A stretch of 64,000 nt of DNA, from the NCBI GenBank assembly GCA_964462595.1, contig CAYWXM010000016.1, positions 22,168-86,167 on the forward strand, read 5' to 3'. Position 1 is the first letter of the stretch, and each line of letters begins with the position of its first letter. Below, one piece after another: positions 1 to 7,995 of the stretch. The notes under the pieces were generated by a model. That model was given only the letters and a program-made list of their open reading frames with translations. It had not been told where the DNA came from and ran no database searches. Position numbers and translations under genes: made by a program. The DNA is from SURF-21 sp964462595. GTDB taxonomy: Bacteria > Actinomycetota > Geothermincolia > Geothermincolales > RBG-13-55-18.

Positions 1-153
1 CAGGCAGTCACCGGAACGCAGAAATGGCCTGGCCACCGTGTTCCCTGCCGCCAGCGCACCCAGTATGGCGGCGCGGTGAGATATCGATTTGTCCGGCGGC
101 ACGCTCACGCTCCCCCTCAAGCCTTTGGAAGAACTCTTTATCGTCATGTCCAT
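1..153 (-). CDS. aroA: 3-phosphoshikimate 1-carboxyvinyltransferase (EPSP synthase), N-terminal part
   Basis: Only the first 51 codons lie in the window; the gene runs off the left edge. The minus-strand translation starts MDMTIKSSSKGLRGSV and continues into VPPDKSISHRAAILGALA, the EPSP synthase N-terminal signature in which Lys and Ser bind shikimate 3-phosphate. The family enzyme joins PEP to shikimate 3-phosphate in the cytosol, the sixth step of the shikimate pathway. The ATG at 153 follows a GAGGGGG ribosome binding site about 8 nt upstream. It lies downstream of tyrA, DAHP synthase and chorismate mutase on the same strand, which supports the call. The roughly 220 nt between it and tyrA hold no recognisable gene. 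Confidence 0.93.
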   Translation of the reverse strand, partial: MDMTIKSSSKGLRGSVSVPPDKSISHRAAILGALAAGNTVARPFLRSGDCL

Positions 154-377
154 CCCGTAGTCCCCCTCGTGACACGGACGTTTCCTGCACCGCACGCGTT
201 AATGCCGCACAGGCCGGCCGGCCGTTATCCAGATCATGGCATTGCGGGAGCCGGCGACACGATATCCCGCTAATGGCGCAAAGCTCGGCCATCGATGCAT
301 CGCTCAGGGCCGGGTTGATACGCGTTCCATAACCCCGGCTTTTATCCTCCCGTTCTTCGCCCGGCTCATCACGGCGC

Positions 378-1514
378 TCATTCTCCTCCGAGCGTCTTTC
401 CGATATTGGCCCGATATCCCTTCGCCCGTAAAGCCTCGGCCGTGCGGATCGCGTCGCCCTCTCCGCTGATGGTCAGATGCAGCAGACCCTGCCCGCTCTC
501 CAGCGGGTGCATCAGCTCTATGTCTTCGATGTTTATCCCCATCTCTCCCACGGTGAGGGTCACGTCGCTGATAACCCCCGGGCGGTCGTCCACCGCAAGG
601 ATCACGCTGTAGAACCCCGCCAGCGATTCTCCCAAAACCGGTGCTATGCTCTGCCTGCCGGTGCTCGCCACCTTCATCCAGCGCACCAGTTCCTCCTCTT
701 CGCCTCCATCCAGCAACTCCATGATGCGCATCATCGCGTTCACGCATTCTCCCAGCGATTCCTTAACCGCCTCGCGGTTTTCCATGAGGATGTCCAGCCA
801 CAATAACGCATCGGAGGCGGCGATACGCGTCATGTCCCGGAACCCGCCCGCCGCCAGGCGCAGAATGGGGTATTCCTCCGCGCGTTCCAGGGCCACGTTC
901 ATCAGCGACATGGCCATGACATGAGGCAGGTGGCTGATGACGGAGACTGCACGGTCATGCTGGCGTGGCTCCATGGCGATGACTCTGGCGCCCAGGGAGG
1001 TCAACAGCGTATGCAGCCTCGAGTACGCCTCTGCGTTGCAATTATCGCTCGGCGTGAGCACGTAATATGCATCGCTGAAGAGCTGTGGATCGGCGAATCC
1101 GACCCCCCTCTGCTCCGAGCCCGCCAGGGGATGGCCACCTATGAAATGGCAGCCCGGGGGGAGTATATCCCGTGCCGCCTCCACCACGCGCTCCTTCACC
1201 GACCCGACGTCGCTCAAGGTGGTACCGTCGCGCAATGCGGGAGCAGCCTGGGTAAGCGCCTCCGGTATGGCGCGCACCGGAACCGCGATGAATATCAAGT
1301 CACAGGCTGCGGCCAGTTCCGCCACGCTGCCGGCCGCGTCCTCCACCGCTCCCTTATTCAGGGCACCCTGCAGCATATCCGCATCTGCATCGAACCCGAT
1401 GACCCTGCCGGCCGCGCCCTCCGCGCGCAGGGCCAGGCCCAGGGAGCCACCTATCAGTCCCGTGCCCAGGACTCCGACCCTACCGTATAGCGTTTTCCCC
1501 CTCATCCGCCACAC
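378..1514 (-). CDS. tyrA: Prephenate dehydrogenase with C-terminal ACT domain
   Basis: About 378 aa. An N-terminal Rossmann fold begins with VGVLGTGLIGGSLG (residues ~13-26), the dinucleotide-binding glycine loop. The middle carries the TyrA helical region, including HFIGGHPLAGSEQRG, where the conserved His and substrate contacts lie. Residues ~300-370 form an ACT domain (DDRPGVISDVT), which in this family usually senses tyrosine. The enzyme oxidatively decarboxylates prephenate to 4-hydroxyphenylpyruvate. It lies in an aromatic amino acid run with DAHP synthase upstream and aroA downstream. The start is uncertain: GTG at 1514, or the ATG three codons later, which lacks a clearly better ribosome binding site. 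Confidence 0.93.
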   Translation of the reverse strand: MWRMRGKTLYGRVGVLGTGLIGGSLGLALRAEGAAGRVIGFDADADMLQGALNKGAVEDAAGSVAELAAACDLIFIAVPVRAIPEALTQAAPALRDGTTLSDVGSVKERVVEAARDILPPGCHFIGGHPLAGSEQRGVGFADPQLFSDAYYVLTPSDNCNAEAYSRLHTLLTSLGARVIAMEPRQHDRAVSVISHLPHVMAMSLMNVALERAEEYPILRLAAGGFRDMTRIAASDALLWLDILMENREAVKESLGECVNAMMRIMELLDGGEEEELVRWMKVASTGRQSIAPVLGESLAGFYSVILAVDDRPGVISDVTLTVGEMGINIEDIELMHPLESGQGLLHLTISGEGDAIRTAEALRAKGYRANIGKTLGGE

Positions 1515-1535
1515 CGCGCCTTTTCACCTACGGCC

Positions 1536-2546
1536 TTACTTCCTGCCCAGGAAAGCGGCCAGACTCTTTAGCTCGTCCATCAGCACCGCGAACTCCTCGA
1601 GGTTCAGTGACTGCGGGCCGTCGCTCAAGGCCTCGCGCGGGTTGGGATGTATCTCCACCATCAGGCCATCCGCTCCCGCCGCGAGGGCGGCCCTGCACAG
1701 CGGAGGCACCAGCTCCCGCACCCCCGTACCGTGGCTGGGATCCACGATGACGGGAAGGTGCGATGCCTTTTTCACCGCTGGCACCGCCGAAATATCCAGG
1801 GTGTTGCGCGTCCCCGTCTCGAAGGTACGGATACCTCTTTCGCAGAGGATGACGCTTTTATTCCCCTCTTTGAGGATATATTCCGCCGCCATCATCCATT
1901 CCTCCACGGTAGAGCTCATACCCCGCTTGAGCAGTACTGGTTTTTCCTGTCTTCCCAGGTCCCGCAGCATGAGGAAGTTCTGCATGTTCCGCGCTCCCAC
2001 CTGCAAGACGTCCGCGTAGCGGGACACCATCCCGATGTCCCTCACGTCCAGCACCTCCGTCACTATGGGGAGCCCGGTTTCCTCGCGTGCGCTGGCAAGT
2101 ATGGCGAGCCCGTCCTCTCCCAGCCCCTGGAAGCTGTAGGGAGAGGTACGGGGCTTGAAAGCACCGCCCCGGAACAGGTTCGCACCTGCCTTTTTTGCCG
2201 CTTTCGCCGCCGCAACCACCTGCGCTTCGCTCTCCACCGAGCAGGGTCCTGCTATGGTGGAAAAATTGCCCCCGCCTATCTGAGCCCCGCCGACGAGTAT
2301 CACCGTGGGTTCATCCTTGAACTCGCGGCTCACGAGCTTGTACGGCTTCATGATGGGGATGACCTTTTCCACCATGGGGTAAGCCTCGAAGGGCATCTGC
2401 ATGACCCGCTCGCGGTCACCGATCACCCCGATCACGGTGCGATAATCACCGCGCGATACGTGGGCCTCGGCTCCTACCTCGTGCAGCAGGGCGACGAGTT
2501 CCTCGATATCCTCGTCGCTCGCTCCCTCGCGCAATACGATCACCAT
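1536..2546 (-). CDS. aroF: 3-deoxy-7-phosphoheptulonate synthase (DAHP synthase, type I-beta)
   Basis: First committed enzyme of the shikimate pathway; condenses PEP with erythrose 4-phosphate. An N-terminal ferredoxin-like regulatory domain (residues ~1-67) precedes the TIM barrel. Visible active-site motifs are AGPCSVES, FKPRTSPYSFQG, LLKRGMSST, CERGIRTFE and the metal/substrate motif VDPSHGTG. This layout is that of the Thermotoga/Bacillus-type enzymes. I use the ATG at 2546 rather than the GTG at 2555, because the GGAAGG ribosome binding site almost touches the GTG. The feedback ligand of the N-terminal domain cannot be read from the sequence. It is followed 21 nt later by tyrA. Confidence 0.95.
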   Translation of the reverse strand: MVIVLREGASDEDIEELVALLHEVGAEAHVSRGDYRTVIGVIGDRERVMQMPFEAYPMVEKVIPIMKPYKLVSREFKDEPTVILVGGAQIGGGNFSTIAGPCSVESEAQVVAAAKAAKKAGANLFRGGAFKPRTSPYSFQGLGEDGLAILASAREETGLPIVTEVLDVRDIGMVSRYADVLQVGARNMQNFLMLRDLGRQEKPVLLKRGMSSTVEEWMMAAEYILKEGNKSVILCERGIRTFETGTRNTLDISAVPAVKKASHLPVIVDPSHGTGVRELVPPLCRAALAAGADGLMVEIHPNPREALSDGPQSLNLEEFAVLMDELKSLAAFLGRK

Positions 2547-2736
2547 GTTTACCACATCCTTCCTGCCTGAACGCCCTCCCGGGCGGGTTCGGCCTTACTT
2601 ATTCTCTTCTTCTGCCCGCTTATGCTTCCATCCCGCGCATCCGCTTATCATCACCTTGTTCCCCGAAAATCCAAGAAGTTCGAGCCCCGGGCTCGAACTC
2701 CCCACTGCGTCTATTCGGTTGTGAGGCGCTGCCGGC

Positions 2737-3099
2737 TTATTCGGGGAGATCTGTCCTCAGCTGGCGCGCCCCCTCCAGATAGGGATGGCGCAATTCGTGC
2801 GGATGTTTTCGTGTATAGAAATGCATGAGGACCCGCAAGCACATTTTCGTGGAATCCTCTATGGAGAGCTCGCGCGCGCACAACAGCGGCACATGGGTGA
2901 GACCGATATGGCGAGCCGCCGCAGCGGGGAACTCCGCGGTGAGATCCTCGGTGGCGGTGAAAATTAAGTCCACGATATCTTCCGGACGTATATCGTTGCG
3001 CTTCAGCATCTCCCGCAATAGCTCCGCGGTTTTTTCCGTTATCTCCTCTTTGCTGTTCTCCTTGCAGAGGATCGCTCCCCGCAACGCTCTCAACTGCAT
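2737..3099 (-). CDS. aroH: Chorismate mutase, AroH class
   Basis: 120 aa, the usual size of the monofunctional AroH-type mutase, a trimeric alpha/beta barrel unlike the helical AroQ type. Typical stretches are LRGAILCKENSKEEI near the N-terminus (Arg-Gly-Ala contacts), DLIFTATEDLTAEFPA in the middle and VLMHFYTRKHPHELRHPYL near the end. It rearranges chorismate to prephenate, the substrate of the TyrA encoded downstream. An AGGAGGAGG ribosome binding site lies 6 nt before the ATG. It is the first gene of the aromatic run on the minus strand, separated from DAHP synthase by ~190 nt. Confidence 0.93.
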   Translation of the reverse strand: MQLRALRGAILCKENSKEEITEKTAELLREMLKRNDIRPEDIVDLIFTATEDLTAEFPAAAARHIGLTHVPLLCARELSIEDSTKMCLRVLMHFYTRKHPHELRHPYLEGARQLRTDLPE

Positions 3100-3188
3100 A
3101 TCCCGCCTCCTCCTGATCAGAATAACAGTTTACCATAAGCCCGCGCGCCGGTGCTCAGGTTTTGCGATCTCTCTTAACATCCACCTGC

Positions 3189-3902
3189 CTATGACTCGAG
3201 GAGTTTTTTCACCTCTTCCGCGGTCAACGGGCGGTATTTCCCTTCTTCTACACCCCTGAGGCCCAAGGGCCCGAAACGGGTGCGCAACAGGTCCACCACG
3301 TTCAATCCCACCGCGGCGCACATGCGGCGCACCTGGCGCTTTCTGCCTTCGTGTATGTTCATCTCGATAAGGCATCCCTCATCGTCAAGGGAGAGAACTT
3401 TCACCCTCGCTGGCGCCGTAATGCCTTCTTCCAGAGATATGCCCTTACGCAACCCGGACAGGCCCCACGCGGTGAGATGGCCGCACGCCTTTACCAGGTA
3501 GGTCTTCTCTACGCCGCGGCTGGGGTGCAGCAACCTGTGCGTCAGGTAGCCGTCATTGGTTATAAGCAGCACGCCCCGGGTATCGCGGTCCAGGCGCCCG
3601 ACCGGGAACAGCCTTCCCTCCTCGTGCAGGAGATCCATCACCGTTAAGCGACCCCTGGTATCTTTTACCGTGGTTATATATCCGGGCGGTTTGTTGAGCA
3701 GGAAGTACCTCTTCTCTATCTCCAGCTCCAGGGGAAATCCATCTACCCTGACCCGGTCACGCGAGGGATCTACACGATCCCCGAGTGATGCCCTGCGGCC
3801 GTTCACCTCCACTCTGCCGGCTTCTATCAACGCCTCGCACTTGCGGCGCGAACCCAGCCCTGCCGCGGCCAGCACTTTCTGCAGTCTTTCTCCGGGAACC
3901 AT
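3189..3902 (-). CDS. rluB: Ribosomal large-subunit pseudouridine synthase (RsuA/RluB family)
   Basis: About 237 aa. An N-terminal S4 RNA-binding domain (ERLQKVLAAAGLGSRRKCE) is followed by the pseudouridine synthase core. The catalytic Asp sits in FPVGRLDRDTRGVLLITNDG, and a late motif is EGRKRQVRRMCAAVG. The RluB subfamily modifies U2605 of 23S rRNA; subfamily assignment rests on context and is less certain than the family. I prefer the ATG at 3902, which has an AAGGCG site 8 nt upstream, over the GTG at 3911. It follows scpB, the order seen in many Gram-positive genomes. Confidence 0.92.
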   Translation of the reverse strand: MVPGERLQKVLAAAGLGSRRKCEALIEAGRVEVNGRRASLGDRVDPSRDRVRVDGFPLELEIEKRYFLLNKPPGYITTVKDTRGRLTVMDLLHEEGRLFPVGRLDRDTRGVLLITNDGYLTHRLLHPSRGVEKTYLVKACGHLTAWGLSGLRKGISLEEGITAPARVKVLSLDDEGCLIEMNIHEGRKRQVRRMCAAVGLNVVDLLRTRFGPLGLRGVEEGKYRPLTAEEVKKLLES

Positions 3903-3927
3903 ACAGCACACGCCTTGCTGCTAGAGA

Positions 3928-4827
3928 TCAGTCGCCGTGTCCGGGCACGTCGCCCTGCAGGTCGTTCTTTTCGGGTTTGCCCCCATCTCCTGCGCCGCTA
4001 TCCCCTAAGCCGCCTCGCGCCGGGCTTTCCTCCTCCTTCGCCTCGCCATCCTCCACCGTTACTTCCCTTCCGGCTTCCTGCACGTACAGCGCTGTTTCGT
4101 ATTCCCTGCCGGCGGCTTTCTCGCCCGCGCCCGCAACGGCGGTGGAGATATCTCTATCGTAATCGTAGTCCTGGTCCGATCCACCCCCCGCATCTTCATT
4201 CCCCGACCTTCCCGACAGTGAATTCGCTATGCGCTCGACAGTCCGGGTGTCCGGCTCGAAATCCTCCAGGGGAGTCAAGTCGTCCAGGCTGTTGAGCCCG
4301 AACCTTTCGATAAAAGCATCGGTGGTCACGTACAGCACGGGTCCACCCGGCGCCCTCTCTTTCCCGGCCTCGGACACCAGGCCATGCTCCTCGAGTACCT
4401 TGACCATGTTCTCCGACTGCACGCCCCTCAGGTTCGCCACCTGCCCGCGGGTTATGGGCTGCAGGTAGGCGATAATCGCCAGGGTCTCAACAGCGGCCCG
4501 CGTCAAACGGACGCGGCGTGCGGAGAGCATGAGCTTCTCGATGTGCGATGCGTAAGCGGGGTGGGTATGCATCCGCCACCCGCCGCCCACCTCCCGCAAT
4601 TGCATGCCCCTGTTGTATGTAACGTATTCATCACGTAGCTCCTGCAGCGCGGACAGGACTTTGCCCTCGTCACACTGCAGGATCTCCGCCATGCGGCGCG
4701 CCATCAGCGGATCACTCGCCACCAGGAGCATGGCTTCCAGCGCACCCTTGATGTCCTCAGTTTCCTGCAGGTCATCCTGGCCGGCCCCCGTTCTCCACAT
4801 TCTCCCGCCAATGGGTTTAATGTCCAT
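3928..4827 (-). CDS. scpB: Segregation and condensation protein B
   Basis: ScpB is the winged-helix kleisin partner that, with ScpA, completes the SMC condensin complex for chromosome segregation. Residues ~25-205 hold the two winged-helix units; typical stretches are ALEAMLLVASDPL, RLTRAAVETLAIIAYLQPITR and LVSEAGKERAPGGPVLY. After about residue 205 there is a long acidic, low-complexity tail rich in Glu, Asp and Gly with no visible fold, which makes the protein (~299 aa) longer than the usual ~190 aa. The start at 4827 overlaps the scpA stop by 11 nt and uses a CAGGAG site; an upstream ATG at 4836 abuts that site. Confidence 0.94.
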   Translation of the reverse strand: MDIKPIGGRMWRTGAGQDDLQETEDIKGALEAMLLVASDPLMARRMAEILQCDEGKVLSALQELRDEYVTYNRGMQLREVGGGWRMHTHPAYASHIEKLMLSARRVRLTRAAVETLAIIAYLQPITRGQVANLRGVQSENMVKVLEEHGLVSEAGKERAPGGPVLYVTTDAFIERFGLNSLDDLTPLEDFEPDTRTVERIANSLSGRSGNEDAGGGSDQDYDYDRDISTAVAGAGEKAAGREYETALYVQEAGREVTVEDGEAKEEESPARGGLGDSGAGDGGKPEKNDLQGDVPGHGD

Positions 4828-5551
4828 CGCTTTCATCTCCTGTCGCGTATACCATGATGTCTCCGAAACGGGTGGCCTGCCTGATGTCTATTTCCTCCCT
4901 TTTGTATAGCTCCAGCAGCGCCAGGAACATGGCGATAAACTCCACGCGCAGGGTGCAGTCCACTGTCAACTGCCGGTAAGAGGTGCTCCTTCCGGCGGTC
5001 AGGGTCTCGCGGACCCTGTCCATGAAATCGCCAATATTCACCTTTATCGGCGCGATGTACGAGACATCGAGCTCCACTCGAGTCCCCAACAGCTCCCGTG
5101 CCGTGACCGACAGCCTGTCCAGCGTAAGCCCGCGCAGGACGTCGGGCACGATATGGGCGAAGGGCTCCTCGAGGTCCACTTCGCGGTAATAGTATCTTTC
5201 CTCGCGTTCAAGCCTTCTCATCAATTCCGTCGCGGCATCGCGGAACTTCTGGTATTCCACCAGCCTCCACAGCAACTCCTGCCTCAGCTCGGAAGGCCCG
5301 GGTTCCTCGACTTCCTCTTCAGGTTCGGGAAGCAGGTAATCCGATTTCAGCTTGAGCAGCGTCGCCGCTATGAGCAGGAATTCCGTTGCCACCTCCAGGT
5401 CCAGTTCGCGCAGGCTCTCCATGTAACCGAGATATTCATCCGTTATCTCGGCTACGGAGATCTCGTAGATGTCTATCTCCCTGCGTCCGATGAGATGGAG
5501 AAGAAGGTCGAAAGGCCCCTCGAACACGTCCAGCTTGACCTGGTAGGGCAC
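4817..5551 (-). CDS. scpA: Segregation and condensation protein A (kleisin)
   Basis: 244 aa, normal for ScpA. The N-terminal kleisin signature is plain: VFEGPFDLLLHLIGRREIDIYEISVAEIT. The C-terminal winged helix, which contacts the SMC head, includes VEFIAMFLALLELYKREEIDIRQ. ScpA bridges the SMC heads and binds ScpB, encoded immediately downstream with overlapping ends. The start is a GTG at 5551 with an AAAGGAG site 4 nt upstream. trpS is the next gene upstream, 10 nt away, so the three are probably co-transcribed. Confidence 0.95.
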   Translation of the reverse strand: MPYQVKLDVFEGPFDLLLHLIGRREIDIYEISVAEITDEYLGYMESLRELDLEVATEFLLIAATLLKLKSDYLLPEPEEEVEEPGPSELRQELLWRLVEYQKFRDAATELMRRLEREERYYYREVDLEEPFAHIVPDVLRGLTLDRLSVTARELLGTRVELDVSYIAPIKVNIGDFMDRVRETLTAGRSTSYRQLTVDCTLRVEFIAMFLALLELYKREEIDIRQATRFGDIMVYATGDESDGH

Positions 5552-5561
5552 GTCTCTCCTT

Positions 5562-6542
5562 TCAGTCTATCCCTATACGCGATCGCACCTCTCGCAGCAC
5601 CTCGCGCGCCACCGGCTTTACCCTGTCCAGGCCGCGCTCCATGACCTCCCACGCATAGCCCGGCCTTTCCTGCAGCTCCTTTCGTTTTTCCTGGAACGGC
5701 TGCAGCGTTTTCACGAGTCCCTCCGCTAGAATTTCCTTGCACTCTACACACCCCCGCGCAGCGGTGCGGCATTTCTCCTCGATATCATCCAGAAGGTCCT
5801 GTGAATACACCTTGTGCAGCTGGAAGGCGCTGCACTTCTCGGGATCACCCGGATCCTTGCGTGTGCGGCGTGCGGGATCGGTGATCATGGACAGTACTTT
5901 CTTCCGCAGAACCTCCGGGGAATCCGTGAGCGCAATATAGTTGCCATAGCTCTTGCTCATCTTGCGGCCGTCGGTCCCGGGTATGCGAGGGAAGTGCGAG
6001 AGCATCGACTGCGGCTCGCTGAAGGTCTCTCCATAAAGGCGGTTGAAACGCCTCGCTATCTCCCTCGTGAGCTCCAGATGCGGCAACTGGTCCTCCCCCA
6101 CCGGCACCGCGTCCGCGCGCACTATGAGGATATCGGCCGCCTGCAGTACCGGGTAGCCTAGAAATCCATGGGTGGAGATATCCTTATTCTGCAGCTGATC
6201 CTGCTGCTCTTTGAAAGAGGGGACTCTCTCCAGCCAGCCCAGGGGCGTGATCATGGACAGGTAGAGCTGAAATTCCGCGACCTCCGGCATGTCGGACTGG
6301 CGATATACCGTCGCCTTCTCGGGATCTACGCCGGCTGCGAGCCAGTCCAGGACCATCTCCTCGGTATACGGGCGCATGTTACGGGGGTCCTGATAATCGG
6401 TGGTCAGCGCGTGCCAGTCCGCGATAAAAAAGAAACACTCCGCCTGTTCCTGCAGCTCGACCATCATCTTCAGATTGCCATGAAGGTTTCCCAGGTGCAG
6501 TTTTCCCGTGGGACGGTATCCGGTAAGTATCCTCCGCGCCAA
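5562..6542 (-). CDS. trpS: Tryptophan--tRNA ligase
   Basis: 326 aa class I aminoacyl-tRNA synthetase charging tRNA-Trp. It begins ARRILTGYRPTGKLHLGN, with the HIGH-like motif KLHLGN, and carries the KMSKS loop in DGRKMSKSYGN at about residue 210. The full open frame extends back to 6638, but the first ~32 residues have no family counterpart. The TTG at 6542 has an AGGAGAGGAG site 5 nt upstream, so I take it as the start. Family proteins begin at the same point (MxRRILTGxRPTG). It is first in the trpS-scpA-scpB run. Confidence 0.95.
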   Translation of the reverse strand: MARRILTGYRPTGKLHLGNLHGNLKMMVELQEQAECFFFIADWHALTTDYQDPRNMRPYTEEMVLDWLAAGVDPEKATVYRQSDMPEVAEFQLYLSMITPLGWLERVPSFKEQQDQLQNKDISTHGFLGYPVLQAADILIVRADAVPVGEDQLPHLELTREIARRFNRLYGETFSEPQSMLSHFPRIPGTDGRKMSKSYGNYIALTDSPEVLRKKVLSMITDPARRTRKDPGDPEKCSAFQLHKVYSQDLLDDIEEKCRTAARGCVECKEILAEGLVKTLQPFQEKRKELQERPGYAWEVMERGLDRVKPVAREVLREVRSRIGID

Positions 6543-6786
6543 TTTATCTCCTCTCCTACCCGGGGATAAAGCCAGGCCCCGGTGCTTCCGCATTCCATGT
6601 CTATATTCTATATGCTTCGCCTTTTCGCCTTTGGCCATATCGGCCCCGTCAGAATAACCCCCGCATCGGTGTCCTGACGCATGTTCAATGCCCTACTTTA
6701 CGATCGCCTTTCATGCACCGTCCAGGCTTTTCCGTCTTGAGCCCGATCTGCTTTGCCGGATCGCGCATGGGCCGTCTGCCGCGCAC

Positions 6787-7329
6787 CTACAGGGAATCGT
6801 CGGCCTCCCTTAAGCGGCGTTCCAGCTCATTCCCCGGCAGGCCCTGATGCGATCCAACCAGCCTTATCAGCTCCTCTTCGCATCCTATGTGCCTCAGTAT
6901 CTCCGCCGCTATCTCGCCATGGTGCAGCTGCACGAACATGCCTCTCCTCCATCCCCGGGGCAGGCTGAGCGTCCTCTCCATGATCCCGCTGCCGTGAGCG
7001 CCGGCCTCGATACTCCGCGCGACGCGTTTCAGGCATGAAGGAGCGGTTATCTCCAGGGCGGTGTAAAGCCACCGCGTAAAGAGCCCCAGTTCACCATGGA
7101 GCTTGCCGCTATCGTGGAGGAGGCCCGCCTTGAAGAGCAACCGGTCATCCTTCAGTTTCTCCGCTACGGCCAGGGAGTGTGCCAGGTCGTAGCGGGTCAT
7201 GGACATGAAGAGCGCCTCTTCTTCCGGCGAAAGGAGCGCCGCCTCCCGCCGCGATCTGGAGCGCAGCCGCGGATCCAGTGAAGCCAGCGTCACCATTACT
7301 TTTCCGGGTAGATTGCGCCAGGTGTTCAT
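6787..7329 (-). CDS. HD-domain phosphohydrolase-like protein
   Basis: 180 aa from the ATG at 7329, directly after the stop of the M50 protease gene; a longer frame into that gene is a shadow. The HD signature reads YDLAHSLAVAEKL then LFKAGLLHDSGK, giving the H...HD metal ligands, followed by VQLHHGEIAAEIL and a late READD. The superfamily includes metal-dependent phosphohydrolases acting on nucleotides. The substrate cannot be named; the size suggests a stand-alone HD hydrolase rather than a sensor. It lies downstream of the protease and CCA-adding genes with no gap, so co-transcription is likely. Confidence 0.8.
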   Translation of the reverse strand: MNTWRNLPGKVMVTLASLDPRLRSRSRREAALLSPEEEALFMSMTRYDLAHSLAVAEKLKDDRLLFKAGLLHDSGKLHGELGLFTRWLYTALEITAPSCLKRVARSIEAGAHGSGIMERTLSLPRGWRRGMFVQLHHGEIAAEILRHIGCEEELIRLVGSHQGLPGNELERRLREADDSL

Positions 7330-7331
7330 CT

Positions 7332-7988
7332 TTAGAACTGGAACGGCAGGCCGAACAGCCTGAACAGTAGATTGGCTACACCGCCCACCGCGTCGCCCAA
7401 CAGGAACCCGAACATAATCACCATCATGATCACGATCACGAACCCGAACGGCTCTATGGAAGCGTACAGCCTCTTGGCCTCCCCGCGCAGGAAATACCCC
7501 ACTACGCGGGAGCCGTCCAGGGGAGGTATGGGTATGAGGTTGAAGACGAAGAGCAGGATATTTATATAGGACACGAAAATGCACGTATAGATTATGCGGT
7601 CCAGGGTAGCTCCACCTTCGAGATATGTCAGTATCTTGATTATCCCTATGAAGATGGTGGCCAGTACGAGGTTGGACAGCGGGCCGGCGAGGGAAACCCA
7701 GATAATTCCCCGCGGCTTACGAAACAGGAAGGGGTTTATGGGCACCGGCTTGGCGTAACCGATGATAAAGGTGCCGTAGCCCATTATGCTCAACAACAGC
7801 AGCATTCCCGGCAGTATCAAGGTGCCGAAGGGGTCGATGTGGGCCAACGGGTCCAGGGTCAACCTGCCCGCGCTTTTGGCGGTAGTGTCTCCCATGCGGT
7901 AGGCCACGTAACCGTGCATGTACTCGTGGACGATGACCCCGATGATCAGGCCCAAAAGCATGTAAACGGCTCTTTCCCAATCGCTCAT
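7332..7988 (-). CDS. Site-2-protease-type zinc metalloprotease (M50 family)
   Basis: 218 aa polytopic membrane protein. The zinc motif HEYMHGYVAYRMGD (HExxH) lies in an early membrane segment at about residues 20-33. The second ligand motif NLIPIPPLDGSRV comes in a later one. Five to six hydrophobic segments fit the short M50B (YwhC/FtsH-independent) group, which cleaves substrates within the membrane. No PDZ or CBS domain is attached. I start at the ATG at 7988, which has a GAGGAG site upstream and begins 7 nt after the previous gene ends; the frame extends back to 8051 without family similarity. The substrate is unknown. Confidence 0.88.
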   Translation of the reverse strand: MSDWERAVYMLLGLIIGVIVHEYMHGYVAYRMGDTTAKSAGRLTLDPLAHIDPFGTLILPGMLLLLSIMGYGTFIIGYAKPVPINPFLFRKPRGIIWVSLAGPLSNLVLATIFIGIIKILTYLEGGATLDRIIYTCIFVSYINILLFVFNLIPIPPLDGSRVVGYFLRGEAKRLYASIEPFGFVIVIMMVIMFGFLLGDAVGGVANLLFRLFGLPFQF

Positions 7989-7995
7989 CCCGCCA

